Source of the DNA: JALOLG01 sp963722415
GTDB taxonomy: Bacteria; Actinomycetota; Acidimicrobiia; Acidimicrobiales; Ilumatobacteraceae
Assembly (NCBI GenBank): GCA_963722415.1
Contig: CAVRNI010000061.1
Location: 173,431 to 237,430 of the forward strand
Direction: 5' to 3'
Length of the DNA: 64,000 nucleotides
Part shown: positions 56,883 to 64,000 of the stretch, one piece after another
Layout: each line of letters opens with the position of its first letter
Position numbering within the stretch: position 1 is the first letter of the stretch
Made by a program: the position numbers and the translations under genes
Notes under the pieces: generated by a model
Told to the model about the DNA's origin: nothing
The model's database searches: none
The model's input: the letters and a program-made list of their open reading frames with translations, nothing else

Positions 56883-58056
56883 TCAGCCCCCGGAGACCGC
56901 CATCACGGCGTCGTCGTCGGGGATCGTCAGATCGTCGAGATCGTCGAGGTAGCCGTCGGGGAGGGCGACCTTGACCGGGCCGTTGGCGTGGCCGCGCTTG
57001 ATCCGCTCGCCGCCGGCGACGAGCTCGGCGGATGGATCGAGGGTGCCGAGCAGCTCGTCGAGCTCCATCAGCGTCGACACTTGCGCCAGCCGGTGGCGGA
57101 CCTCGGGCCCGACCGGATAGCCGGTCAGGTACCACGACGTGTGCTTGCGGAAATCGCACATCGCGAGGTCCTCGCCGCTTCGTTTCCCGTCCCGGACGTC
57201 GAACTCGGTGAAGTGTTCGACGAGCAGGCGTGCGTGGCGCGCCATCGCCTCGACGACGACGGCCAGCCGGGGCGCGGGGGACACGGGCCGTCCCGACAAC
57301 GCATCGATCAGGTCACCGAACAGCCACGGCCGGCCGAGGCAGCCCACGGCCGACCACCACACCGTCGCATCCGGTCGCCCGCATCATCTCGACCGCGTCG
57401 GACGCTTGCCAGATGTCGCCGTTGCCCAGCACGGGGATGGCGGGCACGGCCCGCTTCAACTCGCCGATCGCATCCCAGTGGGCCTCGCCGGCGTAGTGCT
57501 GTTCGACCGACCGGGCGTGCAGCGCGATCCACGCCACCCCGGCCTCGGCGCAGATCTCACCGGTGCGGGCGTAGTTCGGCATGGCGTCCCACAGACCCAT
57601 GCGGAACTTGGCGGTGACGGGCACGCCGTACGGGCCGGCCTCCCGGACCGCGGCCTGCACGATCGCCCGCAGGAGGGCGGGCTTGGCCGCCACGGCCGCG
57701 CCGCCACCCTTGCGGGTGACCTTCGCCGCCGGACACCCGAGGTTGATGTCGATGTGGTCGACCAGACCGGCGTCGCACACGTGGTGCACTGCCCGGGCCA
57801 ACATCGCCGGATCGCTGCCGTACATCTGCAGGCTGCGCGGGCGCTCGTCGGGGCCGAACGTCATCATCCGCTGGGTCTTGTCGTTGCCGAAGACGACGGC
57901 GGTCGCCATCACCATCTCGTTCACGTAGAGCAGGTCGGGCCCGTACGACCGGCACATCGCGCGGAACGCGGCGTTCGTGACACCGGCCATCGGCGCCAGG
58001 ACGACCGGCGCGGCAGGCTCGAACGCCCCGATCCGGAGTGGCAGTCGATCGATCAC
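56883..58056 (-). CDS. dusB: tRNA-dihydrouridine synthase B
   Basis: About 391 residues. FMN TIM barrel: PVVLAPMAGVTNAAFRAMCR, NEMVMATAVVFGNDKTQRMM, SLQMYGSDPAMLARAVHHV, DINLGCPAAKVTRKGGGAAV (catalytic Cys), IPVLGNGDIWQASDAVEMM, CDGVVVGRGCLGRPWLFGDL. It reduces uridine in tRNA. One extra G near 57343 (GTGGGC for GTGGC) shifts the last third. GTG start. Confidence 0.93.
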
Positions 58057-58101
58057 AACGCCCGCGACGGTATCGGCCCGGCGATCGCGACCGGCGACCG
58101 G

Positions 58102-59157
58102 TCAGTCGGGCATCAGGTCGAGGCGGAGGTTGGGGTAGGCACCGGTGTCGAGCGGGCTCGGGCCGTCCGAGCCGAGGCGGTGCCAGCCCAGGGCGGCGAT
58201 CATCGCCGCGTTGTCGGTGCACATCTCGCGGCTCGGGAGGAAACCGCGCCGACCGTCGGCGGCGCACGCGCCCAGCAGTTCCTCGCGCAGCAGCGAGTTC
58301 GCCGCCACCCCACCACCGAGCACGAGGCCGGTCGCGCCGACCTGATCGGCGGCGCGTCGGGCCTTGACGACCAGGACGTCGACAACGGCCGCCTGGAACG
58401 ACGCCGCCACGTCAGCCGACGTGACGTCGGGATGCTTGCGAACGTGGTTGACGACCGCCGTCTTGAGGCCGCTGAAGCTGAAGTCGAGCCCGTCGTCGAG
58501 CATCGCCCGCGGGAAGCGGATCGCCTCCGGATCCCCCCGCAGCGCGGCCTTGTCGATCGCCGGCCCTCCTGGGTACCCGAGGCCCAAGAACCGCGCCACC
58601 TTGTCGAACGCCTCACCCGCCGCGTCGTCGATCGTCTGGCCGAGCAGCCGGTACTGGCCGTGGCCGCGCATCTCGATCAGCATCGTGTGACCGCCCGACG
58701 CCAGCAGGACCACGAGCGGGAACTCGAGCGTGGGATCCTCGAGGAACGCCGAGTAGCAATGCGCCTCGAGGTGGTTGACGCCGACGAACGGGACGTCCCA
58801 CGCCAGCGCCAACGCCTTGGTCGCCGAAACGCCGACCAGGAGGGCCCCGATCAGTCCCGGCCCGATGGTGCACGCGACGGCGTCGATACGTGACTCGTCG
58901 ATCCCGGCCTCGACCACGGCCCGGGCGACCACCGGGTTCAATGCCTCGAGGTGAGCACGGCTGGCGATCTCGGGCACCACACCGCCGAAGTCGGCGTGCA
59001 GCTCGATCTGACTCGCCACCACGCTCGACAGCACGTCCGAGCCGCCCATCACCAACGCCGCCGCCGTCTCGTCGCAGCTGGTCTCGATGCCGAGCACGAC
59101 GGTCGAATCGTCGGGCTTCGGGCCACGGGTCACGTCACGCCTCGCGTCAGGGTTCAC
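58102..59157 (-). CDS. tsaD: tRNA N6-threonylcarbamoyladenosine synthase subunit TsaD
   Basis: 351 residues, ASKHA fold: VVLGIETSCDETAAALVMGG, HLEALNPVVARAVVEAGIDE, FVGVNHLEAHCYSAFLEDP (metal-binding HxxxH), VVLLASGGHTMLIEMRG, SGLKTAVVNHVRKH, GVAANSLLREELLGAC. It transfers the threonylcarbamoyl group to A37 of ANN-decoding tRNAs with TsaB and TsaE, both encoded upstream. GTG start overlapping the rimI stop. Confidence 0.95.
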   Translation of the reverse strand: MNPDARRDVTRGPKPDDSTVVLGIETSCDETAAALVMGGSDVLSSVVASQIELHADFGGVVPEIASRAHLEALNPVVARAVVEAGIDESRIDAVACTIGPGLIGALLVGVSATKALALAWDVPFVGVNHLEAHCYSAFLEDPTLEFPLVVLLASGGHTMLIEMRGHGQYRLLGQTIDDAAGEAFDKVARFLGLGYPGGPAIDKAALRGDPEAIRFPRAMLDDGLDFSFSGLKTAVVNHVRKHPDVTSADVAASFQAAVVDVLVVKARRAADQVGATGLVLGGGVAANSLLREELLGACAADGRRGFLPSREMCTDNAAMIAALGWHRLGSDGPSPLDTGAYPNLRLDLMPD

Positions 59158-59702
59158 GTTGCGCCGCCCAACTCGCGCAGCCGTCGCGCGTATCCCTCGG
59201 TCTGGATGTCATGGCACCACATCACGATCGCGTCCTCGGTGTTCTCGTAGTACCGCTTGCGGACCCCGGCGGGACCGAACCCGAACTTGCGGTACAGCTC
59301 CTGCGCACCGGTGCTCGACACCCTGACCTCCAACGTCAACGCGACGCAGCCGCGCTCGATCGCCGTCGTGGCGAGCGACCCGAGCAGGCGCGACGCGACG
59401 CCGCGGCGCCGGTGGTCGGCGGCGACCACGAGGTTGGTGATGTGCCCCTGGGCGCCGGCGGGGTCGGGTGAGATCCACAGGCCGGCGTAGCCCACCACGA
59501 CGCGACGACGGCGAGCGACGATGTAGTACCGACTCCCCGACCGCGTCTGTTCCAGCTCACTCTCGAACACGGCGCGCGACCACGGTTTCGGGTACGCGTC
59601 GCGCTCGATCGGGAGCATGTCGGCGAGGTGCTTGCGTCGCATCTCCTCGATGACGACCGGCTCGTCGTCGGCGCGCTGCAGCAATCGGGCCAGGACGCTC
59701 AT
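59154..59702 (-). CDS. rimI: Ribosomal-protein-S18-alanine N-acetyltransferase
   Basis: 182 residues, GNAT fold: MRRKHLADMLPIERDAYPKP, WSRAVFESELEQTRSGSRYY, GYAGLWISPDPAGAQGHITN, acetyl-CoA loop VVAADHRRRGVASRLLGSLA, TGAQELYRKFGFGPAGVRKR, YYENTEDAIVMW. The position between tsaB and tsaD is the standard actinobacterial order. ATG 59702. Confidence 0.9.
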   Translation of the reverse strand: MSVLARLLQRADDEPVVIEEMRRKHLADMLPIERDAYPKPWSRAVFESELEQTRSGSRYYIVARRRRVVVGYAGLWISPDPAGAQGHITNLVVAADHRRRGVASRLLGSLATTAIERGCVALTLEVRVSSTGAQELYRKFGFGPAGVRKRYYENTEDAIVMWCHDIQTEGYARRLRELGGAT

Positions 59703-59724
59703 TGGTGCTCGCTGCGCTCGCTCA

Positions 59725-60423
59725 TCAACGCGACCCCCGCGTCGCCCAGTTGATCTGGGCATCGGGCAGGCGCAGGTAGATCGGCTCGATCTCGCGGGGG
59801 CTCACCCATTCCTCGCGCAGGGCACGCGCGTGGGCGAGCTGCACCAGCGGCGCCGCCGAAGGATGGGCCGAGCCGCCGAACTCGCAGCGATAGCCGTCGA
59901 GGATCTCGTCGTGGTAGCGGATCGCACCGTCGCCGACGCACAGGACCTCCTGGCTGCGCGCCAGGAGATCGGCGACGAGCTCGTCGACCGGCCCGACGGT
60001 GGGCGCCGCGACCTGCTGCACCCCGCCCGGCACCTGGCGGTACATCGCCCAGAACACCTCTCCCTTGCGGGCGTCGATCACGGGCACGACGACGCGGTCG
60101 GTGTGGCGGTGCGGGAACGCCAGCAGGTCGAGTGAGCTGATGCCGATCATCGGGATGCGCAGGGCCTGCGCCAACGCCTTGCCCGACGCCAGCCCGACGC
60201 GCATTCCCGTGAACAGGCCGGGCCCGACATCGACCGCGATGCAGCCCAACTCGCACAGCTCGATGTCGGTCTGACGGCACATGAACTCGATGGCCGGCAT
60301 GAGGATCTCGGCGTGACGCCGGCCGCGCGCGACCTCGAAGGTGGAGATCACACCCTCGTGTCCGCCGATCGCGACGCTGACCTGTTCGGTCGCCGTCTCG
60401 ATGCCGAGGATCAGCATCGCCAT
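59725..60423 (-). CDS. tsaB: tRNA threonylcarbamoyladenosine biosynthesis protein TsaB
   Basis: About 232 residues. MAMLILGIETATEQVSVAIG, RRHAEILMPAIEFMCRQTDI, GCIAVDVGPGLFTGMRVGLA, SGKALAQALRIPMIGISSLD. A degenerate TsaD paralogue that scaffolds TsaD and TsaE. Start ATG 60423 or 60417, both inside the tsaE 3' end. Confidence 0.93.
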   Translation of the reverse strand: MAMLILGIETATEQVSVAIGGHEGVISTFEVARGRRHAEILMPAIEFMCRQTDIELCELGCIAVDVGPGLFTGMRVGLASGKALAQALRIPMIGISSLDLLAFPHRHTDRVVVPVIDARKGEVFWAMYRQVPGGVQQVAAPTVGPVDELVADLLARSQEVLCVGDGAIRYHDEILDGYRCEFGGSAHPSAAPLVQLAHARALREEWVSPREIEPIYLRLPDAQINWATRGSR

Positions 60424-60890
60424 CCCTCCAGCCCGCTCGACAGGCGATGCCAGCGGTTCGCCCACGTCGAGCCGGACGGCGCGATCTCGATGACGCGTGC
60501 CTCCTCGTCGCCTTCGATCGGCTCGAGCCTGACGACGAGATGGGCGCCGAGGCTCGCCGCCACCACGTCTCCCCACTCGATGAGCACGATGCCGCCGAAC
60601 TCGGCGAGCTCGGCGAGCGCCAGATCGGCCACCTCGGTCATGCGCTCCAACCGGTACAGGTCGACGTGATGGAACGTGATCTTGCCGCACTTGTAGCTGT
60701 GCACGAGCGTGAACGTGGGCGACGTGATCGGCTCGGTGACACCGAGCGCGCGCCCGAAGCCCTGCGCGAACGCCGTCTTGCCGGCACCCATGTCACCGGC
60801 CAGCACGATCATGTCGCCGGGGCGCGCGAGTCCCGCGAGCACGGCCGCGACCGCGTGGGTCGAAGCCAGGGAGTCAGCCCGGAGCAACAT
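60411..60890 (-). CDS. tsaE: tRNA threonylcarbamoyladenosine biosynthesis ATPase TsaE
   Basis: 159 residues. Walker A MIVLAGDMGAGKTAFAQGFG, VTEPITSPTFTLVHSYKC, HHVDLYRLERMTEVADL, GIVLIEWGDVV. It energises turnover of the TsaBD complex. Follows alr by 2 bases. Confidence 0.94.
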   Translation of the reverse strand: MLLRADSLASTHAVAAVLAGLARPGDMIVLAGDMGAGKTAFAQGFGRALGVTEPITSPTFTLVHSYKCGKITFHHVDLYRLERMTEVADLALAELAEFGGIVLIEWGDVVAASLGAHLVVRLEPIEGDEEARVIEIAPSGSTWANRWHRLSSGLEGWRC

Positions 60891-60892
60891 GA

Positions 60893-62011
60893 TCAGTCCC
60901 CGATGTTACGGCGCGGTACACGTGCGATGCGCCTGCTCACACCACACACGATCTCGTAGCCGATCGTGCCCAGCCGGTCGGCCCATTCCTCGGCGCTGAC
61001 CCGCTCGCCTCCCTGCTCCCCGATCAACACGACCTCGTCGCCGACCGCGACCGGATCGTCGCCGACATCGACCATCAGCTGATCCATCGTCACGACGCCG
61101 ACGATCGGGCGGCGTCGACCGCCGACGAGCACTTCGCCGCCGGTCTCGAACAATCGACGCGGTACCCCGTCGGCGTACCCGATGGGGATCGTGGCGACGG
61201 TCGTCGGGGTGTCGAACGTGTGGCGCAACCCGTACGAGACGCGGGTCCCGGCCTCGACCCGCTTCACGAACGAGACCCGCGCCCGCAGGCTCAACACCGG
61301 GCGCAGATCTCGGCAGAGATGGTCGACGCCGTGACCTGGCGAGATCCCGTAGATCGCGATCCCCGCTCGAACGAACGAGTACCGCGCGTGTGGATGGGCC
61401 AAGCCACCGGCCGAGTTCGCCGCGTGGACCACCGGGGTCGCCGGCAAGGTCGCGAGCACGGCCGCGAACGCTGCGAGCTGATCGGCGGTCGCGGGGTCGG
61501 CGACGTCGTCGGCGCTCGCCAGATGGGTCGCCACGCCGGCCAGCCGGAGCCGCGGTCCGTGCCGCACGATGATCTCCGCGAGCTCGAGCGCGTCCGGCGG
61601 GGCGACCCCGACGCGGCCCATCCCGGTGTCGACCTTGAGATGGACGTCGAGGCCGTCGAGCCCGTCGACGTCGAGCGCGGCCAAGGCCTCGATGTAGGGA
61701 CGTGTGTAGACCGTCGGCGTCAGGCGATGTTCGACGATGCGCGCCACGTCGGCGATCGGTTGCTCGCTCAGCAGCAGGATCGGCGCGTCGATCTCCGCCC
61801 GGCGCAGCTCGACTCCTTCGTCGACGAGGGCGACGCACAGCCCCTCGGCCCCCGCGGCGAGCGCCGATCGCGCCACATCGATCGCGCCGTGACCGTAACC
61901 GTCCGCCTTCACCACCGCCCAGACCGCCGACGGCGCCACCGCGCGGCGCAACACCTCGACGTTGTGCCGGATCGCGTCGTGATCGATCTCCGCCCACGCC
62001 CACCGGCTCAT
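60893..62011 (-). CDS. alr: Alanine racemase
   Basis: 372 residues. PLP Lys in SAVWAVVKADGYGHGAIDVA, HLKVDTGMGRVGVAPPDALE, ANSAGGLAHPHARYSFVRAG (PLP contacts), VSYGLRHTFDTPTTVATIPI, GYADGVPRRLF with the second-base Tyr, GVVTMDQLMVDVGDD. It makes D-Ala for peptidoglycan. ATG 62011; in the acpS-nnr-alr-tsaE string. Confidence 0.95.
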   Translation of the reverse strand: MSRWAWAEIDHDAIRHNVEVLRRAVAPSAVWAVVKADGYGHGAIDVARSALAAGAEGLCVALVDEGVELRRAEIDAPILLLSEQPIADVARIVEHRLTPTVYTRPYIEALAALDVDGLDGLDVHLKVDTGMGRVGVAPPDALELAEIIVRHGPRLRLAGVATHLASADDVADPATADQLAAFAAVLATLPATPVVHAANSAGGLAHPHARYSFVRAGIAIYGISPGHGVDHLCRDLRPVLSLRARVSFVKRVEAGTRVSYGLRHTFDTPTTVATIPIGYADGVPRRLFETGGEVLVGGRRRPIVGVVTMDQLMVDVGDDPVAVGDEVVLIGEQGGERVSAEEWADRLGTIGYEIVCGVSRRIARVPRRNIGD

Positions 62012-62036
62012 CGGCCACCATCCATCGAGACGAGGG

Positions 62037-63392
62037 TCAGCCCAGTGCTGCGAGCGCGTCGGGGAGGTGTTCGAGCAGGTCACTGGCGACGAACCCCCGA
62101 GGCGGCCCGTACGACGCCGCCGAGGCGTGCAGCCAGGCTCCGGCCGCGCCCGCCGTGAGGACGTCGACGCCGCTCGCGGCAACGGCGCCGATGATGCCGG
62201 CGAGGACGTCGCCCGTTCCGGCGGTCGCCAGCCGCTGATCGCCGTTCACCACCAGGCGAACAAGGCCCTCGGGTGAGGCGACAACGCTCGTCGGTCCCTT
62301 CAGCAGCACGGTCGCGCCAGTGTCGGCGGCCAGTTGCCGGGCAGCGGCGAGCCGATCGGCGCCCGGCCGGTGACCGGTGAGCAGCGCGTACTCGCCGTCG
62401 TGCGGGGTGAGGATCGTCGGGACCTCCCGCGAGCGCAGCATCGTCGGTGCGCCATGCTCGTTCCACGCCAGCGCGAACAGCCCGTCACCGTCGACGACGA
62501 CCGGGACGATGGCGTCGATGACCAACTTCGTCACCGACGGGACGGTGTGGTCGCCGCGGCCGAGCCCCGGCCCGACCACGAGCGCGTGGAAGCGGTACAG
62601 GTCGTTGAGCACGGCGTCGGCCCAGTCGAACGCCGGGATCCGGCGCGAGACGGCCTCGATCGGCGCGTTGCCTTCGACGCCCGGACTCGAAACGTGCACC
62701 ATGCCCGCGCCGGCACGCTGGGCGCCGGCGGTGACGAGATGGGCGGCGCCCGTCATCCCGGAACTTCCGGCGACGACGCGCACGGCCTGCGCCCACTTGT
62801 GGGCGTCAGCGACGCGGTGACCGATCCAGCGCGACACGTCTGAGGCCTCGACGACGTGCACCGTCGCCGACGAGACGTCGAGGCCGATGTCGACGACGCG
62901 GATGTCGCCGGCCAGCTCGCGGCCCTTGCCGAAGTACAGACCGGGCTTTGCCGCCGCGAACGTCACCGTCACATCGGCGCCCAGCGTCCCGGGTCCGGCG
63001 GCTCCCGTGTTGCCGTCGACACCGCTCGGGATGTCGACCGCCAGCACCATCGCATCGCCGATCGCCGGTGCCTTCCAGGCACCGTGGAAGCCGGTGCCGA
63101 ACGCCGCATCGATCACGAGATCGGACGGTGGCAGCACCGCGGGACAGTTGTCGACGTCGAACACGCGAACCTTGACCCCTCGCGCGGCAAGTCGATCGGC
63201 GGCGACACGCCCGTCGGCCCCGTTGTTCCCCGGCCCGGCGATGACGTTCACGACCCGTCCGTACGTGCCGCCGAGCATCGTCCGGGCGACGCGGGCGACG
63301 GCCGCGCCTGCCCGATCGACGAGTTCCTCGACCGGTTCGGGGGCGGCCGCGTCGATCGCCCGCATCTCGGCAGGGGTGACGACCGGAATCAC
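62037..63392 (-). CDS. nnr: Bifunctional NAD(P)H-hydrate epimerase/dehydratase
   Basis: 451 residues. N-terminal YjeF_N epimerase: VVTPAEMRAIDAAAPEPVEE, VVNVIAGPGNNGADGRVAAD, VDIPSGVDGNTG. C-terminal ADP-dependent dehydratase: RVVAGSSGMTGAAHLVTAGA, LVVGPGLGRGDHTVPSVTKL, TILTPHDGEYALLTGH, LATAGTGDVLAGIIGAV. Repairs hydrated NAD(P)H. GTG start. Confidence 0.95.
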   Translation of the reverse strand: MIPVVTPAEMRAIDAAAPEPVEELVDRAGAAVARVARTMLGGTYGRVVNVIAGPGNNGADGRVAADRLAARGVKVRVFDVDNCPAVLPPSDLVIDAAFGTGFHGAWKAPAIGDAMVLAVDIPSGVDGNTGAAGPGTLGADVTVTFAAAKPGLYFGKGRELAGDIRVVDIGLDVSSATVHVVEASDVSRWIGHRVADAHKWAQAVRVVAGSSGMTGAAHLVTAGAQRAGAGMVHVSSPGVEGNAPIEAVSRRIPAFDWADAVLNDLYRFHALVVGPGLGRGDHTVPSVTKLVIDAIVPVVVDGDGLFALAWNEHGAPTMLRSREVPTILTPHDGEYALLTGHRPGADRLAAARQLAADTGATVLLKGPTSVVASPEGLVRLVVNGDQRLATAGTGDVLAGIIGAVAASGVDVLTAGAAGAWLHASAASYGPPRGFVASDLLEHLPDALAALG

Positions 63393-63414
63393 GCCTGCAG
63401 CGTATGACGCCGGT

Positions 63415-63780
63415 TCACTCGGCGACCACGTACGCCACCGCGACCAGGTCGGAGTGGCTGACGCTGAGGTGCCACCGGGTGACGCCGCGCTCGCCGGCCA
63501 GCTCGGCCGCCCGGCCGACGACGACCAGCGACGGTGCCCCGCTCTCCGCCCGTTGCACCGACACCTCGTGAAATCCGAAAGCGCCGAGGCCGAGACCCAT
63601 CGCCTTCATCACCGCCTCGCGGGCGGCGAACCGCGCGGCCAGCGATGGCACGGGGTCGGACTTCGACGACACGTACTCGAGCTCCGATGCGGTGAACAGC
63701 CGCTCCCGCATCGACGGCGTGCGGCGTAGCGACTCGCGGAACCGCTCGATCTCGACGACGTCGATCCCGATCCCGATCAA
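63415..63780 (-). CDS. acpS: Holo-acyl-carrier-protein synthase
   Basis: 121 residues. MIGIGIDVVEIERFRESLRR (Mg-binding Asp), LFTASELEYVSSKSDPVPSL, AARFAAREAVMKAMGLGLGA (Glu ligand and Lys), RWHLSVSHSDLVAVAYVVAE. It loads phosphopantetheine onto ACP. TTG start at 63780, since no ATG/GTG fits the family N-terminus. Confidence 0.93.
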   Translation of the reverse strand: MIGIGIDVVEIERFRESLRRTPSMRERLFTASELEYVSSKSDPVPSLAARFAAREAVMKAMGLGLGAFGFHEVSVQRAESGAPSLVVVGRAAELAGERGVTRWHLSVSHSDLVAVAYVVAE

Positions 63781-63796
63781 CGGCGTGTCTCGATTT

Positions 63797-64000
63797 TCAA
63801 GGAGCGGACCGCCAGTGATCGGCGGTCTCGGAGATCGGCCTGATCAGCAAGTCGGCGACCGGCAGGTCGCCCAGGATCGATTGATCGAACGAGCCCTCGG
63901 TTTCCGTCACCCAGTCGACGAGCCGTTCGTAGCGGTTGTCGTAGCCCTGGAGCACGGTCCGCATCGTCGCCGGGTCGAGGCGGTCGCGGAACCTCACGTG
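63797..64000 (-). CDS. C-terminal fragment of an unidentified protein (continues beyond the right edge)
   Basis: The last 67 or so codons of a minus-strand gene: VRFRDRLDPATMRTVLQGYD, NRYERLVDWVTETEGSFDQS, LLIRPISETADHWRSAP, stop at 63797-63799, 17 bases before the acpS start. The frame is still open at the window edge, so this is probably the tail of a longer protein. No family recognised. Confidence 0.5.
   Translation of the reverse strand, partial: HVRFRDRLDPATMRTVLQGYDNRYERLVDWVTETEGSFDQSILGDLPVADLLIRPISETADHWRSAP

Overview
The window is about 64 kb of GC-rich (roughly 70% by eye) bacterial chromosome, almost fully coding, with no gene-free stretch over 300 bases and no phage, IS or CRISPR. 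Gene content points to an actinobacterium, plausibly of the class Acidimicrobiia (Ilumatobacter-like). The signs are a mycofactocin locus with an NDMA-dependent alcohol dehydrogenase, F420-type LLM enzymes, HelD, several ECF sigma factors, frequent GTG/TTG starts and ATGA/GTGA gene overlaps. The lineage is inference; no rRNA or marker phylogeny is available here.

Layout. 1-5.3 kb: ECF sigma/anti-sigma pair, an acyltransferase-SGNH protein, cysS and a peptidoglycan-binding protein. 5.4-10 kb: valS, an L,D-transpeptidase and an LCP ligase. 10-14.5 kb: MoxR/VWA pair, SDR, NDMA-dependent alcohol dehydrogenase and a hypothetical. 14.5-19.7 kb: glgX and an M16 metallopeptidase. 19.7-23.6 kb: assimilatory sulfate reduction with its siroheme cofactor supply (sirC-like, cysH, cysI-like, cobA), then a hairpin repeat that supplies the C-termini of both cobA and the convergent helD. 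25.8-28.6 kb: ABC exporter. 28.6-32.6 kb: mycofactocin genes mftA-mftB-mftC, then plsY and an OYE/FadH-type oxidoreductase. 32.6-39.2 kb: PhyH dioxygenase, LLM and PPOX-fold enzymes, a MarR regulator with two operators facing an EamA exporter, a HAD phosphatase, a GlsB-type protein and a second ABC exporter. 39.3-46.3 kb: kinase-like protein, ECF sigma coupled to a VOC protein, acyl-CoA synthetase, CsoR repressor on its own operator, APH-fold protein and NlpC/P60 hydrolase. 46.4-54 kb: guaA, double-GNAT protein, PLP decarboxylase, NUDIX, ArsR-like regulator and MFS exporter. 54.2-64 kb: a long minus-strand run of acpS, nnr, alr, tsaE, tsaB, rimI, tsaD, dusB, maf, groES and groEL, which combines cell-wall, tRNA-modification, metabolite-repair and chaperone genes. 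Two CIRCE elements precede groES.

A key caveat is that about 35 single-base frameshifts interrupt obviously essential genes (valS, cysS, guaA, groEL, dusB and others). They are concentrated in the first 15 kb and absent from 26-37 kb and 58-64 kb. Most are +1 insertions in recurring contexts (GGC read as GGGC; GATCCG read as GATCCCG). They look like uncorrected sequencing errors rather than pseudogenes, so I give whole-gene spans and note each break.

The most distinctive biology is the compact mycofactocin locus with a plsY-family gene inside it. Next come the palindromic repeat that encodes the last residues and stop codons of two convergent genes, the paired MarR operators, the CsoR operator sitting on its own start codon, and the ECF-sigma/VOC fusion unit preceded by a tiny coupled ORF.
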